Origin: Parachlamydiales bacterium
Lineage (GTDB): Bacteria; Chlamydiota; Chlamydiia; Chlamydiales; JABDDJ01
Direction: 5' to 3'
NCBI GenBank assembly: GCA_041671045.1
Contig: JBAZCF010000005.1
Location: forward strand, 62,001 to 126,000
Length of the DNA: 64,000 nucleotides
The translations under genes were made by a program, and so were the position numbers. Of this stretch, positions 7,653 to 15,593 are shown one piece after another. The notes under the pieces were generated by a model. It was not told the DNA's origin. It searched no databases and saw only the letters and a program-made list of their open reading frames with translations. The stretch's first letter is position 1. The number at the start of each line of letters is the position of its first letter.

Positions 7653-10190
7653 ATGAGCGTAACAAAAGTTTCTCTCGGTGCCGATGAAGCAGCCTCTCTA
7701 TATCAACGGGGACTGGTAGGCGCATTAGCTCGTTCCTCCAGTATGAAAACTAATATGGAGGCATTTATAGAAAACTATAAATCATTAGATGTGCGTAAAT
7801 CTGCTTCTACTCCTAATCATGAGCGGAAAATAACTGAAGAGAAAAAAACATATGAAAGTATTTATCCATCCAGCAGCGAAGAAGATTGCAGCCCTTTTGT
7901 ACAAAAAGGGTCTTGGGTTAGCGACGTCCAACAATTCCAAGCGGAGAAAAAAAACAGACGCTTATCCCGAAGAATTGAAGAATTGTTTTTGCCTAGTAAT
8001 AGCACACGTTCTACCGAAAGTTGGAATACCCACATAAAAGATTCCGTCGATGAAAAAACAAAACTTAATCATGTTTCAAGCTTAAGAACTTTATTTGCAG
8101 GAAAAAGTTTTCACACTCTTTTTAGAGAAAAGCTTAAAGATGTAAACGCTTCCCTACCACGGTTAATGACTCCCAGTACTGTGGATGATATTGTTGAAAA
8201 ACATATTCTTGAAACCGTAAAAGATTATTTTTTAAAAACCCCTGAAGGGTTATCTACTAGCGTATGTTATATGTTTTCTGAGACTATTAACAATAATTTA
8301 CGTTCCAGCGATCTATTAATCTACCCGCTAGTTGAAAGGGCAAAGTTCGTTGAATGCTCCATCTGCAATATTAAAGAAGATAAGAAATCAAAAAAAGAAC
8401 CGCCTGCAAGCTGTATTGCGAAAATTTCTAAACTAAAAAAAGCTGTAGATTTCCTTGTAATCTGGAATCTTTCAAGGGATAAACTACGGCAATACATCCT
8501 CGAACTCACCCATCAAGACCAATTGGTAGCAAAGGCTGTTATTGAACGTATCAGCTGGTGGTTAAGCAAAGAAGGCATTTCAGAAGTTAATACAAAAGTA
8601 AAATGTTTCGTTGAAGATTATATTTCTTTAAGCAACCCCGTCCATAGACGTTATCATTGGCATGGTGCAAATTTGGAGGAATCCTACTTGCCATTGGAGA
8701 AAGTCCGGTGGGAAGATGCTCAAAGGGTTTTTCTACTCTCTTCACCTTTCGATACTCTAAAAAAAAAATATTTCGTTAATGGAGAAAGTATTTCTTTTCA
8801 TAAAACGGACGAAGGGACACAAAGCTACTCATTATTTAAACAACTATTCGAAAACCTAATCCAAAAGGGCTTGGGAAGAGGTAGATTAAGTTCTTCAGCA
8901 CTAGAAGAAGAAGAACATGATTTTTTTTTATCGTCTTTAATCGAGTTTTTCGCCCACATGTGCAGTACATTCCAAGAGTCAGTTTTGACGATAGAAATGT
9001 TGATACTATTAAGACCCCGACGACTTAATGAAATTCTAGAGCATTTTGAAAATAGCTTTATTTTTCTCTCTCGTGAAACAGGTCCCATCCCAAAATTTGT
9101 GGAAACGGAATATTATTTTAGTCCACGTAGATTACGCAAAGCAATAACAGCTATAGAAAATATTGTCAGATATCTAAATGTTAAGACAGAAGCTACTGCA
9201 GAGAGTATATTTCAAGAAATACAAAAAATTGATGAAATAACTTTCTTCCTAAGTAAAGAGAGGGACTCTAAGAAGCTAGCTCTGGATATCTATTTGGATC
9301 CTGTGAAATATAAGAAAATCCTAATAGAACTGCTCTCATACGCTAACTCCTTGTCAAGCTTCCATAGCGTAAAATCCATCCTGATTGGCCTTTTGTCAGA
9401 CACTCACTCTTTTCTTGAAAGCATACGTCCTTTTGAGGAACTAAAAGAGCTATTAGCAAATCCAAAAGCAGTTATAGATTGTTTGAAGGAAAATACTTCC
9501 TTGAACCTAATGTTAAAAGACTCCAAAATGAGCGGCTATGTCTTTGCTAATCCTCTGCAACTTTCAAAGATGTTATTAGACCCAAACGGCTTCACGAATA
9601 TTTTTCAGCAAGCTGAAAAATTCACTATGAATTTACATACAATAGCCAGCTATATGGATAAATATCCTGAACTAATCTCCGGCTTGACATCTGACCTTCT
9701 AGATGTATTTGTTATGACAACAGCTACAGGTGCATTTGCTGGCAGTTTTCTCTTTGAGGAAGAGAAACATGAGATTTTTAAGGTCTGGAGTTTTAAAACT
9801 CGAAGGCTAGAGAAATGTAATATTACAATAAAGGAGGATGGCAATTATACTGTCACTCATTTCCTGCGTTGTTCAAATGAAGATGACCCCAAAGCGAAGG
9901 AGTCCGGAAAGGCAATGGAGTTTTTTATTGTATCAGAAGTTCGGCCCACTATAACAACGACAGGGGAATGGACCTGGGAAGGGACTATTCATGTTCCCTA
10001 TCTTTCAAGAGGTACCTGCAGCACAGAGGATAAAATAGCCCAATGGCAAATTGACAGAAAACTCGTCAAGAATAAGGGGACTTATAATCAAAACGGGATT
10101 CTTCCTCCAGGAGGATTAGAAGTCGTTTTAAATTCTCAACCTCTCTTCGGTGCTACATTAGACATCCTTAAGGAATATGCTCGTGTCTGA
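7653..10190 (+). CDS. Large protein of unknown function, tandem paralogue 2
   Basis: An 845-residue protein, related to the gene before it: VRWEDAQRVFLL...VNGESISF corresponds to the WED..RVF..INGKGVGF segment there, and the C-terminal WSFKTRR...TWEGTIHVPY matches the Trp-spaced beta-rich C-terminus. Residues 45-130 are polar and probably disordered; the centre is helical with charged heptad-like stretches. No signal peptide or membrane span is visible. AGAGGAT provides the ribosome site. The last 14 bp overlap the start of the pabC-like gene, so the pair is read in one transcript with folate genes although nothing suggests a folate role. Secreted effector is a guess from architecture. Confidence 0.8.
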   Translation: MSVTKVSLGADEAASLYQRGLVGALARSSSMKTNMEAFIENYKSLDVRKSASTPNHERKITEEKKTYESIYPSSSEEDCSPFVQKGSWVSDVQQFQAEKKNRRLSRRIEELFLPSNSTRSTESWNTHIKDSVDEKTKLNHVSSLRTLFAGKSFHTLFREKLKDVNASLPRLMTPSTVDDIVEKHILETVKDYFLKTPEGLSTSVCYMFSETINNNLRSSDLLIYPLVERAKFVECSICNIKEDKKSKKEPPASCIAKISKLKKAVDFLVIWNLSRDKLRQYILELTHQDQLVAKAVIERISWWLSKEGISEVNTKVKCFVEDYISLSNPVHRRYHWHGANLEESYLPLEKVRWEDAQRVFLLSSPFDTLKKKYFVNGESISFHKTDEGTQSYSLFKQLFENLIQKGLGRGRLSSSALEEEEHDFFLSSLIEFFAHMCSTFQESVLTIEMLILLRPRRLNEILEHFENSFIFLSRETGPIPKFVETEYYFSPRRLRKAITAIENIVRYLNVKTEATAESIFQEIQKIDEITFFLSKERDSKKLALDIYLDPVKYKKILIELLSYANSLSSFHSVKSILIGLLSDTHSFLESIRPFEELKELLANPKAVIDCLKENTSLNLMLKDSKMSGYVFANPLQLSKMLLDPNGFTNIFQQAEKFTMNLHTIASYMDKYPELISGLTSDLLDVFVMTTATGAFAGSFLFEEEKHEIFKVWSFKTRRLEKCNITIKEDGNYTVTHFLRCSNEDDPKAKESGKAMEFFIVSEVRPTITTTGEWTWEGTIHVPYLSRGTCSTEDKIAQWQIDRKLVKNKGTYNQNGILPPGGLEVVLNSQPLFGATLDILKEYARV

Positions 10191-10992
10191 ATTATTTGTC
10201 CTGATCAATGGCGAGCCTTTCAATGCAAATGACGCCTCTCTTTCTGTATTTAATCTTGGTTTTCAATACGGCTTCGGAATATTCACAACCCTGCGGATAG
10301 AAGAGGGAAAAGTCTTAAATTGGGACTGCCATACCGCCCGCATAAGAGAGCATTGCGATTTTTTTAGTTTATCAATGCCTGCCTATATAGAAACTTTGTT
10401 ACCCAAACTGATCTCTCTTAATGAAGCCGAAAAAGGGGTTTGGAAAGGGAAAATTATCGTTTCTAAGAATAAGGATAGTACATCTTTATCATTAGCCACT
10501 CTTGAGCCTTATAAGAACTCTATTAACCCATGGAAGCTGGCTTCCATCCCTCTGCCTAGACAGCCTATCCTGTCAAAATATAAAACACTTTCCTACATTG
10601 AAATGATCTGGCTTGCTGAAGTAGCACTCAAAAATAATGTGGATGAAATGCTTATTTGTAATGGGGATGGCACCCTCCTTGAGACTTCTAAATCGGCTCT
10701 CTGCTGGATTCATCAAGGAAAGCTATTCTACCCGTCTTTTGACTTACCACTGCTTCGGAGTACGGCGTTGACGCAAATTATTAATTCTCATGAATTTAAA
10801 TCTATTTCTACCATTGCTGCTTTGCAGGAAATACCCGCATCAGCCTCCGTATTCGCTATCAACGCCCTTCAAGGCGTCATCCCCATCCAATCCATCGACT
10901 CCTTAATGTTTAATCAAGACCCTGTTTTACATCAGCGCCTCTTGTCTTGCTTGGGGATAAATCGCTCATCAGCTATTTTATTTGTCGATTAA
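10177..10992 (+). CDS. pabC: Class IV aminotransferase, probable aminodeoxychorismate lyase
   Basis: A 271-residue PLP enzyme of fold type IV. Signatures are FQYGFGIFTTLRIEEGK (about 27-43), the catalytic Lys in SKYKTLSYIEM (about 128-138) and the cofactor-phosphate region GDGTLLETSKSALC (about 164-177). The family includes ADC lyase (PabC), D-amino-acid and branched-chain aminotransferases. The pabB gene in the same transcription run favours ADC lyase, which releases pyruvate and p-aminobenzoate. The ATG overlaps the preceding gene by 14 bp; GTG at 10183 is an alternative. proS follows after 14 bp. Confidence 0.78.
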   Translation: MLVSELFVLINGEPFNANDASLSVFNLGFQYGFGIFTTLRIEEGKVLNWDCHTARIREHCDFFSLSMPAYIETLLPKLISLNEAEKGVWKGKIIVSKNKDSTSLSLATLEPYKNSINPWKLASIPLPRQPILSKYKTLSYIEMIWLAEVALKNNVDEMLICNGDGTLLETSKSALCWIHQGKLFYPSFDLPLLRSTALTQIINSHEFKSISTIAALQEIPASASVFAINALQGVIPIQSIDSLMFNQDPVLHQRLLSCLGINRSSAILFVD

Positions 10993-11006
10993 CATATTGA
11001 GGCGCG

Positions 11007-12524
11007 ATGAGTACAGAAAAGACGGCAATTAGCCCTACAAGGAAAGAAGACTACCCTGAATGGTACCAACAGGTTATCAAAGCCGCTAATATGGCCGAGA
11101 ACTCCCATGTACGCGGCTGCATGGTGATAAAACCCTGGGGATACGGTATCTGGGAGAATATCCAACAACAACTCGACGCCAGAATCAAAGAAACAGGCCA
11201 CGAAAATGCCTATTTCCCTCTATTTATACCTATCAGCTTCCTGGAAAAAGAAGCAGAACACGTTCAAGGCTTCGCCAAAGAATGTGCTGTCGTCACACAC
11301 CATAGACTGGAAGAGAAAGATGGTAAACTCATTCCTACAGCTCCGCTAGAAGAACCTCTCATCGTACGCCCCACCTCCGAAACCATCATCGGCGACTCCT
11401 ACTCCCGCTGGATCGAATCCTACCGCGACCTCCCACTGCTCATCAACCAATGGGCCAACGTCGTACGCTGGGAAATGCGTCCAAGAATTTTCCTTCGTAC
11501 AACAGAATTTCTCTGGCAAGAAGGCCACACCGTCCACTCTACAGAAAAAGAAGCTATAGAGGAAGTCTTGATGATCCTCGAAATGTACCGCTCCTTCATG
11601 GAAGACGTTCTCGCTATCCCCGTCATCGTAGGCGAAAAATCAGCAGGTGAACGTTTCCCCGGCGCTGTCTCAACATACTGCCTCGAAGCTATGATGCAAG
11701 ATAGAAAAGCCATCCAAGCCGGCACATCCCACTACCTCGGCCAGAATTTTGCTAAAGCCCAAGGCATCAAATTTACTAATAAAGACGGGGAAGTAGAATA
11801 CGGCTACACCACCTCCTGGGGCGTCACAACACGCATGATCGGCGGTGTCATCATGTGCCATGGCGACGACGACGGCCTACGTCTACCTCCTAGAATTGCT
11901 ACCAAACAAATCGTTATCGTCCCCTTCGTACCCAAGCCAGAACTGGAAGAAGAGGTTTTCGCCTTCGCAGAAAAAACTGCTGCCGAGCTGCGCAAAACCC
12001 TCTACCACGGCAGACCCCTCCAAGTATACGTCGATAAAAGAGACATCCGCGGTGGCGAAAAAAACTGGGAATGGATAAAAAAAGGCGTTCCTCTCCGTAT
12101 CGAAATAGGCCCACGCGATATCGCCAACAATAGCGTCGTCATCGCTCGCCGCGATAAACCACACAAAGAGAAAAATAACTCCTCTGTACAAGACCTCGTC
12201 CAAAATGTCACCCATATCCTAGACGAAATTCAACAAAACTACTTCAACCAAGCCAAACAAAACCAACAAGAACACACTTTTACCGATATCAAAAATTTCG
12301 AGGAACTACAGAAATTCTTCACACCCAAAAATTCCGAAAAACCCGAAATCCATGGCGGCTTCATCCGCGCCAAATGGTGCGGTGAACCCGGAACCGAAAC
12401 CTGCCTCGATGACCTCAAAGTCTCCATCCGATGCATCCCCCTCGACCAATCCAACTCCCCAGGCACCTGCATCCTCACCGGCAAACCCGCAACCCTCGAC
12501 ATCATCCTCGCCAAATCTTACTAG
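11007..12524 (+). CDS. proS: Prolyl-tRNA synthetase, archaeal/eukaryotic type
   Basis: This 505-residue class II synthetase charges tRNA-Pro. RPTSETII and the following Arg-rich WEMRPRIFLRTTEFLWQEGH form motif 2; GVTTRMIGGVIMCHGDDDGL is motif 3. There is no editing insertion between motifs 2 and 3, and the C-terminus carries a Cys-containing domain (WCGEP, TCLDD, RCIPL, GTCILTGKPA) and ends in Tyr, all marks of the archaeal/eukaryotic (ProS type 3) enzyme rather than the long bacterial one. Codons become strongly C-ending toward the 3' end. The TAG stop (12522-12524) is the first part of a hairpin repeat. Confidence 0.95.
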   Translation: MSTEKTAISPTRKEDYPEWYQQVIKAANMAENSHVRGCMVIKPWGYGIWENIQQQLDARIKETGHENAYFPLFIPISFLEKEAEHVQGFAKECAVVTHHRLEEKDGKLIPTAPLEEPLIVRPTSETIIGDSYSRWIESYRDLPLLINQWANVVRWEMRPRIFLRTTEFLWQEGHTVHSTEKEAIEEVLMILEMYRSFMEDVLAIPVIVGEKSAGERFPGAVSTYCLEAMMQDRKAIQAGTSHYLGQNFAKAQGIKFTNKDGEVEYGYTTSWGVTTRMIGGVIMCHGDDDGLRLPPRIATKQIVIVPFVPKPELEEEVFAFAEKTAAELRKTLYHGRPLQVYVDKRDIRGGEKNWEWIKKGVPLRIEIGPRDIANNSVVIARRDKPHKEKNNSSVQDLVQNVTHILDEIQQNYFNQAKQNQQEHTFTDIKNFEELQKFFTPKNSEKPEIHGGFIRAKWCGEPGTETCLDDLKVSIRCIPLDQSNSPGTCILTGKPATLDIILAKSY

Positions 12525-12612
12525 GGGCTCCGCCCCTAGGACTCGGCCAAAGGGCAAAGCCCTTTGGAAACCGCTTTACTCCCTTCGGGCTCGAAGGGAG
12601 TGTCTTGCTCGT
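12522..12612 (+). repeat. Hairpin repeat, left copy, carrying the proS stop codon
   Basis: About 90 bp made of three perfect or near-perfect hairpins: TAGGGGC/GCCCCTA (12522-12538), CCAAAGGGC/GCCCTTTGG (12548-12568) and ACTCCCTTC/GAAGGGAGT (12578-12601). It aligns almost without gaps with the reverse complement of 12761-12856, so the two are inverted copies of one repeat family. The proS stop codon is the repeat's own TAG. The hairpins could serve as a transcription terminator, though no U tract follows. Confidence 0.85.
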
Positions 12613-12673
12613 AAGTTATTCTTCTTAACCCTTCAATAATTTAAGTGTCTTGTTCGTAAGTTATTCTTCTTAA
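12600..12673 (+). repeat. 29-bp direct repeat pair
   Basis: A 29-bp unit starting GTGTCTTG and ending TTCTTCTTAA occurs at 12600-12628 and again at 12645-12673 with one mismatch (C/T), start to start 45 bp. It overlaps the tail of the left hairpin repeat, so it probably marks a local duplication of the repeat's end. Only two units exist, so it is not a CRISPR array. Confidence 0.85.
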
Positions 12674-12760
12674 AACGGATTATCTTTTTTATTCTAATTT
12701 AAGAAACATAACTAAGTTTTGATATTTGGAGATTACAATGGAGTTAGGAGGGGAGGGGGA

Positions 12761-12856
12761 TTCCGAGCAAAACAAGGTTGTAGAGCCCGGAGGGATGAAG
12801 GCGGTTTCCAAAGGGCTTTGCCCTTTGGCGGGGTTCTAAGGGGCGGAGCCCCTTAG
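12761..12856 (-). repeat. Hairpin repeat, right copy (inverted), carrying the stop of the 12853 gene
   Basis: Read on the minus strand this copy begins TAAGGGGCTCCGCCCCTTAG, then CCAAAGGGCAAAGCCCTTTGG, then a degenerate version of the third hairpin and a tail with TTGCTCGGAA. It matches the left copy at 12522-12612 along its length. Its first three bases are the TAA stop of the minus-strand gene 12853-13170. Thus both converging genes end exactly at a repeat boundary. Confidence 0.85.
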
Positions 12857-13170
12857 CGGATGAAGAGCCAGCGTGGGTCGACGACGCGTTCGGAGTATTT
12901 CTTTTTTGTTTCGCGTGGGTCGACGACTTTGTTTTCGATGGCTTCGAGTTTTTTGTTGTTGTGTTGAAGCATTTGTTGGAGGAGGTCCCATTCTTCTTGA
13001 GAGAAGTTTTCGGCATTTTCGAAGTGGGTATCGATGGAGTCGGGGTTAGATTTGTGGACGTTGTATAGTTCGTCGATATCGGCGGAGAGTTTTTCTAGTT
13101 GTATGCCGATTTCCTTAAGTTTTTTGTCATTAGTTTGAAGTTTTTCTTCATCAGAGGATTGAAAGAACAT
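12853..13170 (-). CDS. Small coiled-coil protein of unknown function
   Basis: A 105-residue acidic and lysine-rich protein, predicted mostly helical (leucine-spaced KLKEIGIQLEKLSADIDEL at about 17-35). The C-terminus contains the pentapeptide VVDPR twice, 14 residues apart, encoded by a 15-bp exact repeat (12871-12885 and 12913-12927). It lies 20 bp downstream of the 746-residue gene on the same strand, so the two likely form an operon. No family is recognised. The length and charge fit a secretion chaperone or structural partner, but nothing shows this. Confidence 0.7.
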   Translation of the reverse strand: MFFQSSDEEKLQTNDKKLKEIGIQLEKLSADIDELYNVHKSNPDSIDTHFENAENFSQEEWDLLQQMLQHNNKKLEAIENKVVDPRETKKKYSERVVDPRWLFIR

Positions 13171-13190
13171 GTGATTTGGGTCCTTTTTTT

Positions 13191-15431
13191 TTATTTATTA
13201 TTATTTAAGCGTAATTTTGAGTCGCGGAAAATAAGAGCGGAGCCGGCATCAGTAGGCCATCGCGAGTGTAGGACACCGCCTTTAGTATAGAGTTGTATAA
13301 CTTTTTTGTCTTCAGAGATGAGGAAGCTGGGGAGTCTGGATAGGAGGAGGGAGTTTGAGGCATAGGGGGAGAGGGAGTCGGTATCGAAACCGAAGCTTAG
13401 TCCGGGAAGGCCGGTGCCTTCTATAGCGGCGGGCATAGCGGTGCGGAAGAGGCTGGATGCGACGTGTTGTTGGTAGAACCAGGCATATCTAAGGTTGGCG
13501 TGAGAGTCTATTTGGGCTTTAATGAGAAGAGGTAGGTCTGAGGGGGTTGCATTTTCATATTGGCTGAGATTTGAGATGACGACTTTCTCGTTGGCGAGGA
13601 GAGGGAAGGTGAGTTTATCTAGAGAGGTGGAGAGGGTGTCCATGTTAGAGATGATTTCGAAAGCCGTTTTATAGGCTTCTTCTTCGTTCTTGCCGTCGTT
13701 TATTAATTGAGTGATTAGGGCATCTTGCGCTTCGAGTAGGGCTTTGGCGAAGCCGGTTTCGTCTATGCCATTGGAGCTACTGATAGCGAGGGTTGTGGTG
13801 TCGCCTTGAAGTTTTGCGAAGAGGAGAGTGAGTTCTACTTCTGCAGTGCGGCTAAGTTTATTTGAAGAGCCGGTATGTTGATTTATCAGAGTGGAGAGGA
13901 TGAGAAGAGATAGAGCTTTTTTTGGGTCTTTTTCAAGATAGGTCGCTTGATCCTGAAGCATTTTAGCAGTATGAGATAGGAGTTTAAGAGTTTGGGTGTT
14001 AAGGTCGGAGATTTCTTTTTCGAAGAAAGATATTTCTGGGGTAATTTCTTTCAGTTTAGCTTTAAGTTTTTCAGTATCGCTGGGGGAGGCAGATTTAAGG
14101 TTAGTTTGGATATCGATGCTTTGTTTTTTTAGGTCGTTAACTCTGGCTTGAGCTAGGGTGAGTTTAGTATAAGTTTCTTTTAGGTTAGTGAGGCCGGAAG
14201 TTAGCCAAACTTCGAGGGGGGATGTATTATTTATGAAGGCAACGAGATTATTGAATTCGCTAGTAAGTTTTTTTAATTCATTAGCGCTTTCCGTGGTGGA
14301 GGGATTTTTTTTAATCTCAGCAATTTCCGTCTGAATTTCGTATGCCCTATCCGAAGCGGCTCTAATTTGGCCGCGCAGGTCTATAACAACATTATGTGTA
14401 GAAGGCATCCATGAAGTCATGGTGACGAGTCCGGGAATGTTTTGCTCGTAGCTGTAGTTATCTTCCATACGTCCGGGCATTTGGCTGTAGCCGGCCAAAC
14501 ATAGATTTATGTGGGCTACACCAGAAGTTTTATCGGGATTATGGATTTGACGGTTAAGGAACTGAGCTGCTTGGTGTTGGTTATGGATGGTTTCGCTGTC
14601 GAGATATGCGGAGTCAAGTTCCAGCATAAGAATAGTTTGTGGGGGTGCGCCGTTACGGGCTTCTTTGATTGTGGAGAGAAGTTCTTTGGCTTTATCGACA
14701 GAGTCAACAGCTCCGGAAGTTACCGTTATTTGATTTCCTTTAACTTGGTAGTGTACGTTTGCCAAGTCGTTGGATGGGCTAATAGAGGATTGTAGATTAG
14801 GGGTAACTTGGTCTTGGCGTGCGGAGAATTTAAACTTTTGTTTTTCCGGGCGTGAGGCGAGCCATACACCGGTTAGGCCTTGAGTGGGAGTGGCACGCTC
14901 GTGTGATTTGTTATTTAAGGAGCATTCTTGGATTAATTTTTTATCGCATTTTTTTGAGATAACGCTATCGACATGTGATTCTACTATGAGGGTAGCGGGG
15001 AGTTCGGTCATTTGAAATTCTTGATTGATGTGGACCATAGTAAAAGCGGCTTTGTAGTTGTCAGCTTGAGAAGCGGTCCAATTTTCGGGATTAGGAATGT
15101 GAGAGACGGAGGTGTTAGGAGTTGTTTGATTGATGATGGATTCGTAGGCGTTGGAGATGATTTGCAGATTTTCCTTATGTTGTTTCAATTTTGAACTATT
15201 TTTGGATTGCAGCTGATCTAAAGTAGATTGAGCTGTGTGGGAAAGCAGATAAAGTTGGGTTGCAGCCCAGTCTCTTTTTTCGATTGTAGGATGGGGGGTA
15301 GTGACTAAGTCAACTATGGATTGAGTGACTTTCTCCAGTTTGCTGGGATCAATTTTTTTATTAGAGGCAATAGCATCTAATATATTTATTGAATCCTGAG
15401 CACTAAAACTGTTAACAGTTGGTTCAGTCAT
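13191..15431 (-). CDS. 746-residue protein of unknown function
   Basis: No family is recognised. The first 90 residues are helical and polar. Residues about 330-450 carry long helical, coiled-coil-like stretches with regularly spaced Leu/Ile, Glu and Lys (EIQTEIAEIKK, ELKKLTSEFNNL, ARVNDLKKQSIDIQ). No signal peptide or transmembrane helix is visible. A central segment, LMLELDSAYLDSETIHNQHQ, precedes a Gly/Pro-containing part. The ATG at 15431 is divergent from the gene at 15594. Codons are rich in C at third positions, as in proS. Its operon partner is the small coiled-coil gene downstream. Confidence 0.75.
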   Translation of the reverse strand: MTEPTVNSFSAQDSINILDAIASNKKIDPSKLEKVTQSIVDLVTTPHPTIEKRDWAATQLYLLSHTAQSTLDQLQSKNSSKLKQHKENLQIISNAYESIINQTTPNTSVSHIPNPENWTASQADNYKAAFTMVHINQEFQMTELPATLIVESHVDSVISKKCDKKLIQECSLNNKSHERATPTQGLTGVWLASRPEKQKFKFSARQDQVTPNLQSSISPSNDLANVHYQVKGNQITVTSGAVDSVDKAKELLSTIKEARNGAPPQTILMLELDSAYLDSETIHNQHQAAQFLNRQIHNPDKTSGVAHINLCLAGYSQMPGRMEDNYSYEQNIPGLVTMTSWMPSTHNVVIDLRGQIRAASDRAYEIQTEIAEIKKNPSTTESANELKKLTSEFNNLVAFINNTSPLEVWLTSGLTNLKETYTKLTLAQARVNDLKKQSIDIQTNLKSASPSDTEKLKAKLKEITPEISFFEKEISDLNTQTLKLLSHTAKMLQDQATYLEKDPKKALSLLILSTLINQHTGSSNKLSRTAEVELTLLFAKLQGDTTTLAISSSNGIDETGFAKALLEAQDALITQLINDGKNEEEAYKTAFEIISNMDTLSTSLDKLTFPLLANEKVVISNLSQYENATPSDLPLLIKAQIDSHANLRYAWFYQQHVASSLFRTAMPAAIEGTGLPGLSFGFDTDSLSPYASNSLLLSRLPSFLISEDKKVIQLYTKGGVLHSRWPTDAGSALIFRDSKLRLNNNK

Positions 15432-15533
15432 AGTATCTCTTTTAAATCCTCTTATTACCTTATTATATCTCTAGTTTATTAATAATTGGTAAATATATTT
15501 TATTGATTTGGTTAAATTTTTTACGAATGGATT

Positions 15534-15562
15534 TTGACATTTTTACTCTAACGGAGTATCAA
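15534..15562 (+). promoter_or_regulatory. Sigma-70-type promoter
   Basis: TTGACA (15534-15539, exact consensus) and TATCAA (15557-15562) are 17 bp apart, about 30 bp before the ATG at 15594. The leader carries a GGGAGTGA ribosome site. Confidence 0.65.
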
Positions 15563-15593
15563 GAGAATAATTCTATATCCTTGGGAGTGAAGT

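Noticed and set aside
11420..12639. Several long open frames on both strands over proS and its end
   Set aside because: They are caused by the C-rich third positions of proS; no family resemblance or ribosome sites. Frames at 12352-12639 also run into the hairpin repeat.
12600..12673. Possible CRISPR array
   Set aside because: Only two repeat units with a 16-bp gap, no cas genes; the repeats are the tail of the hairpin element.
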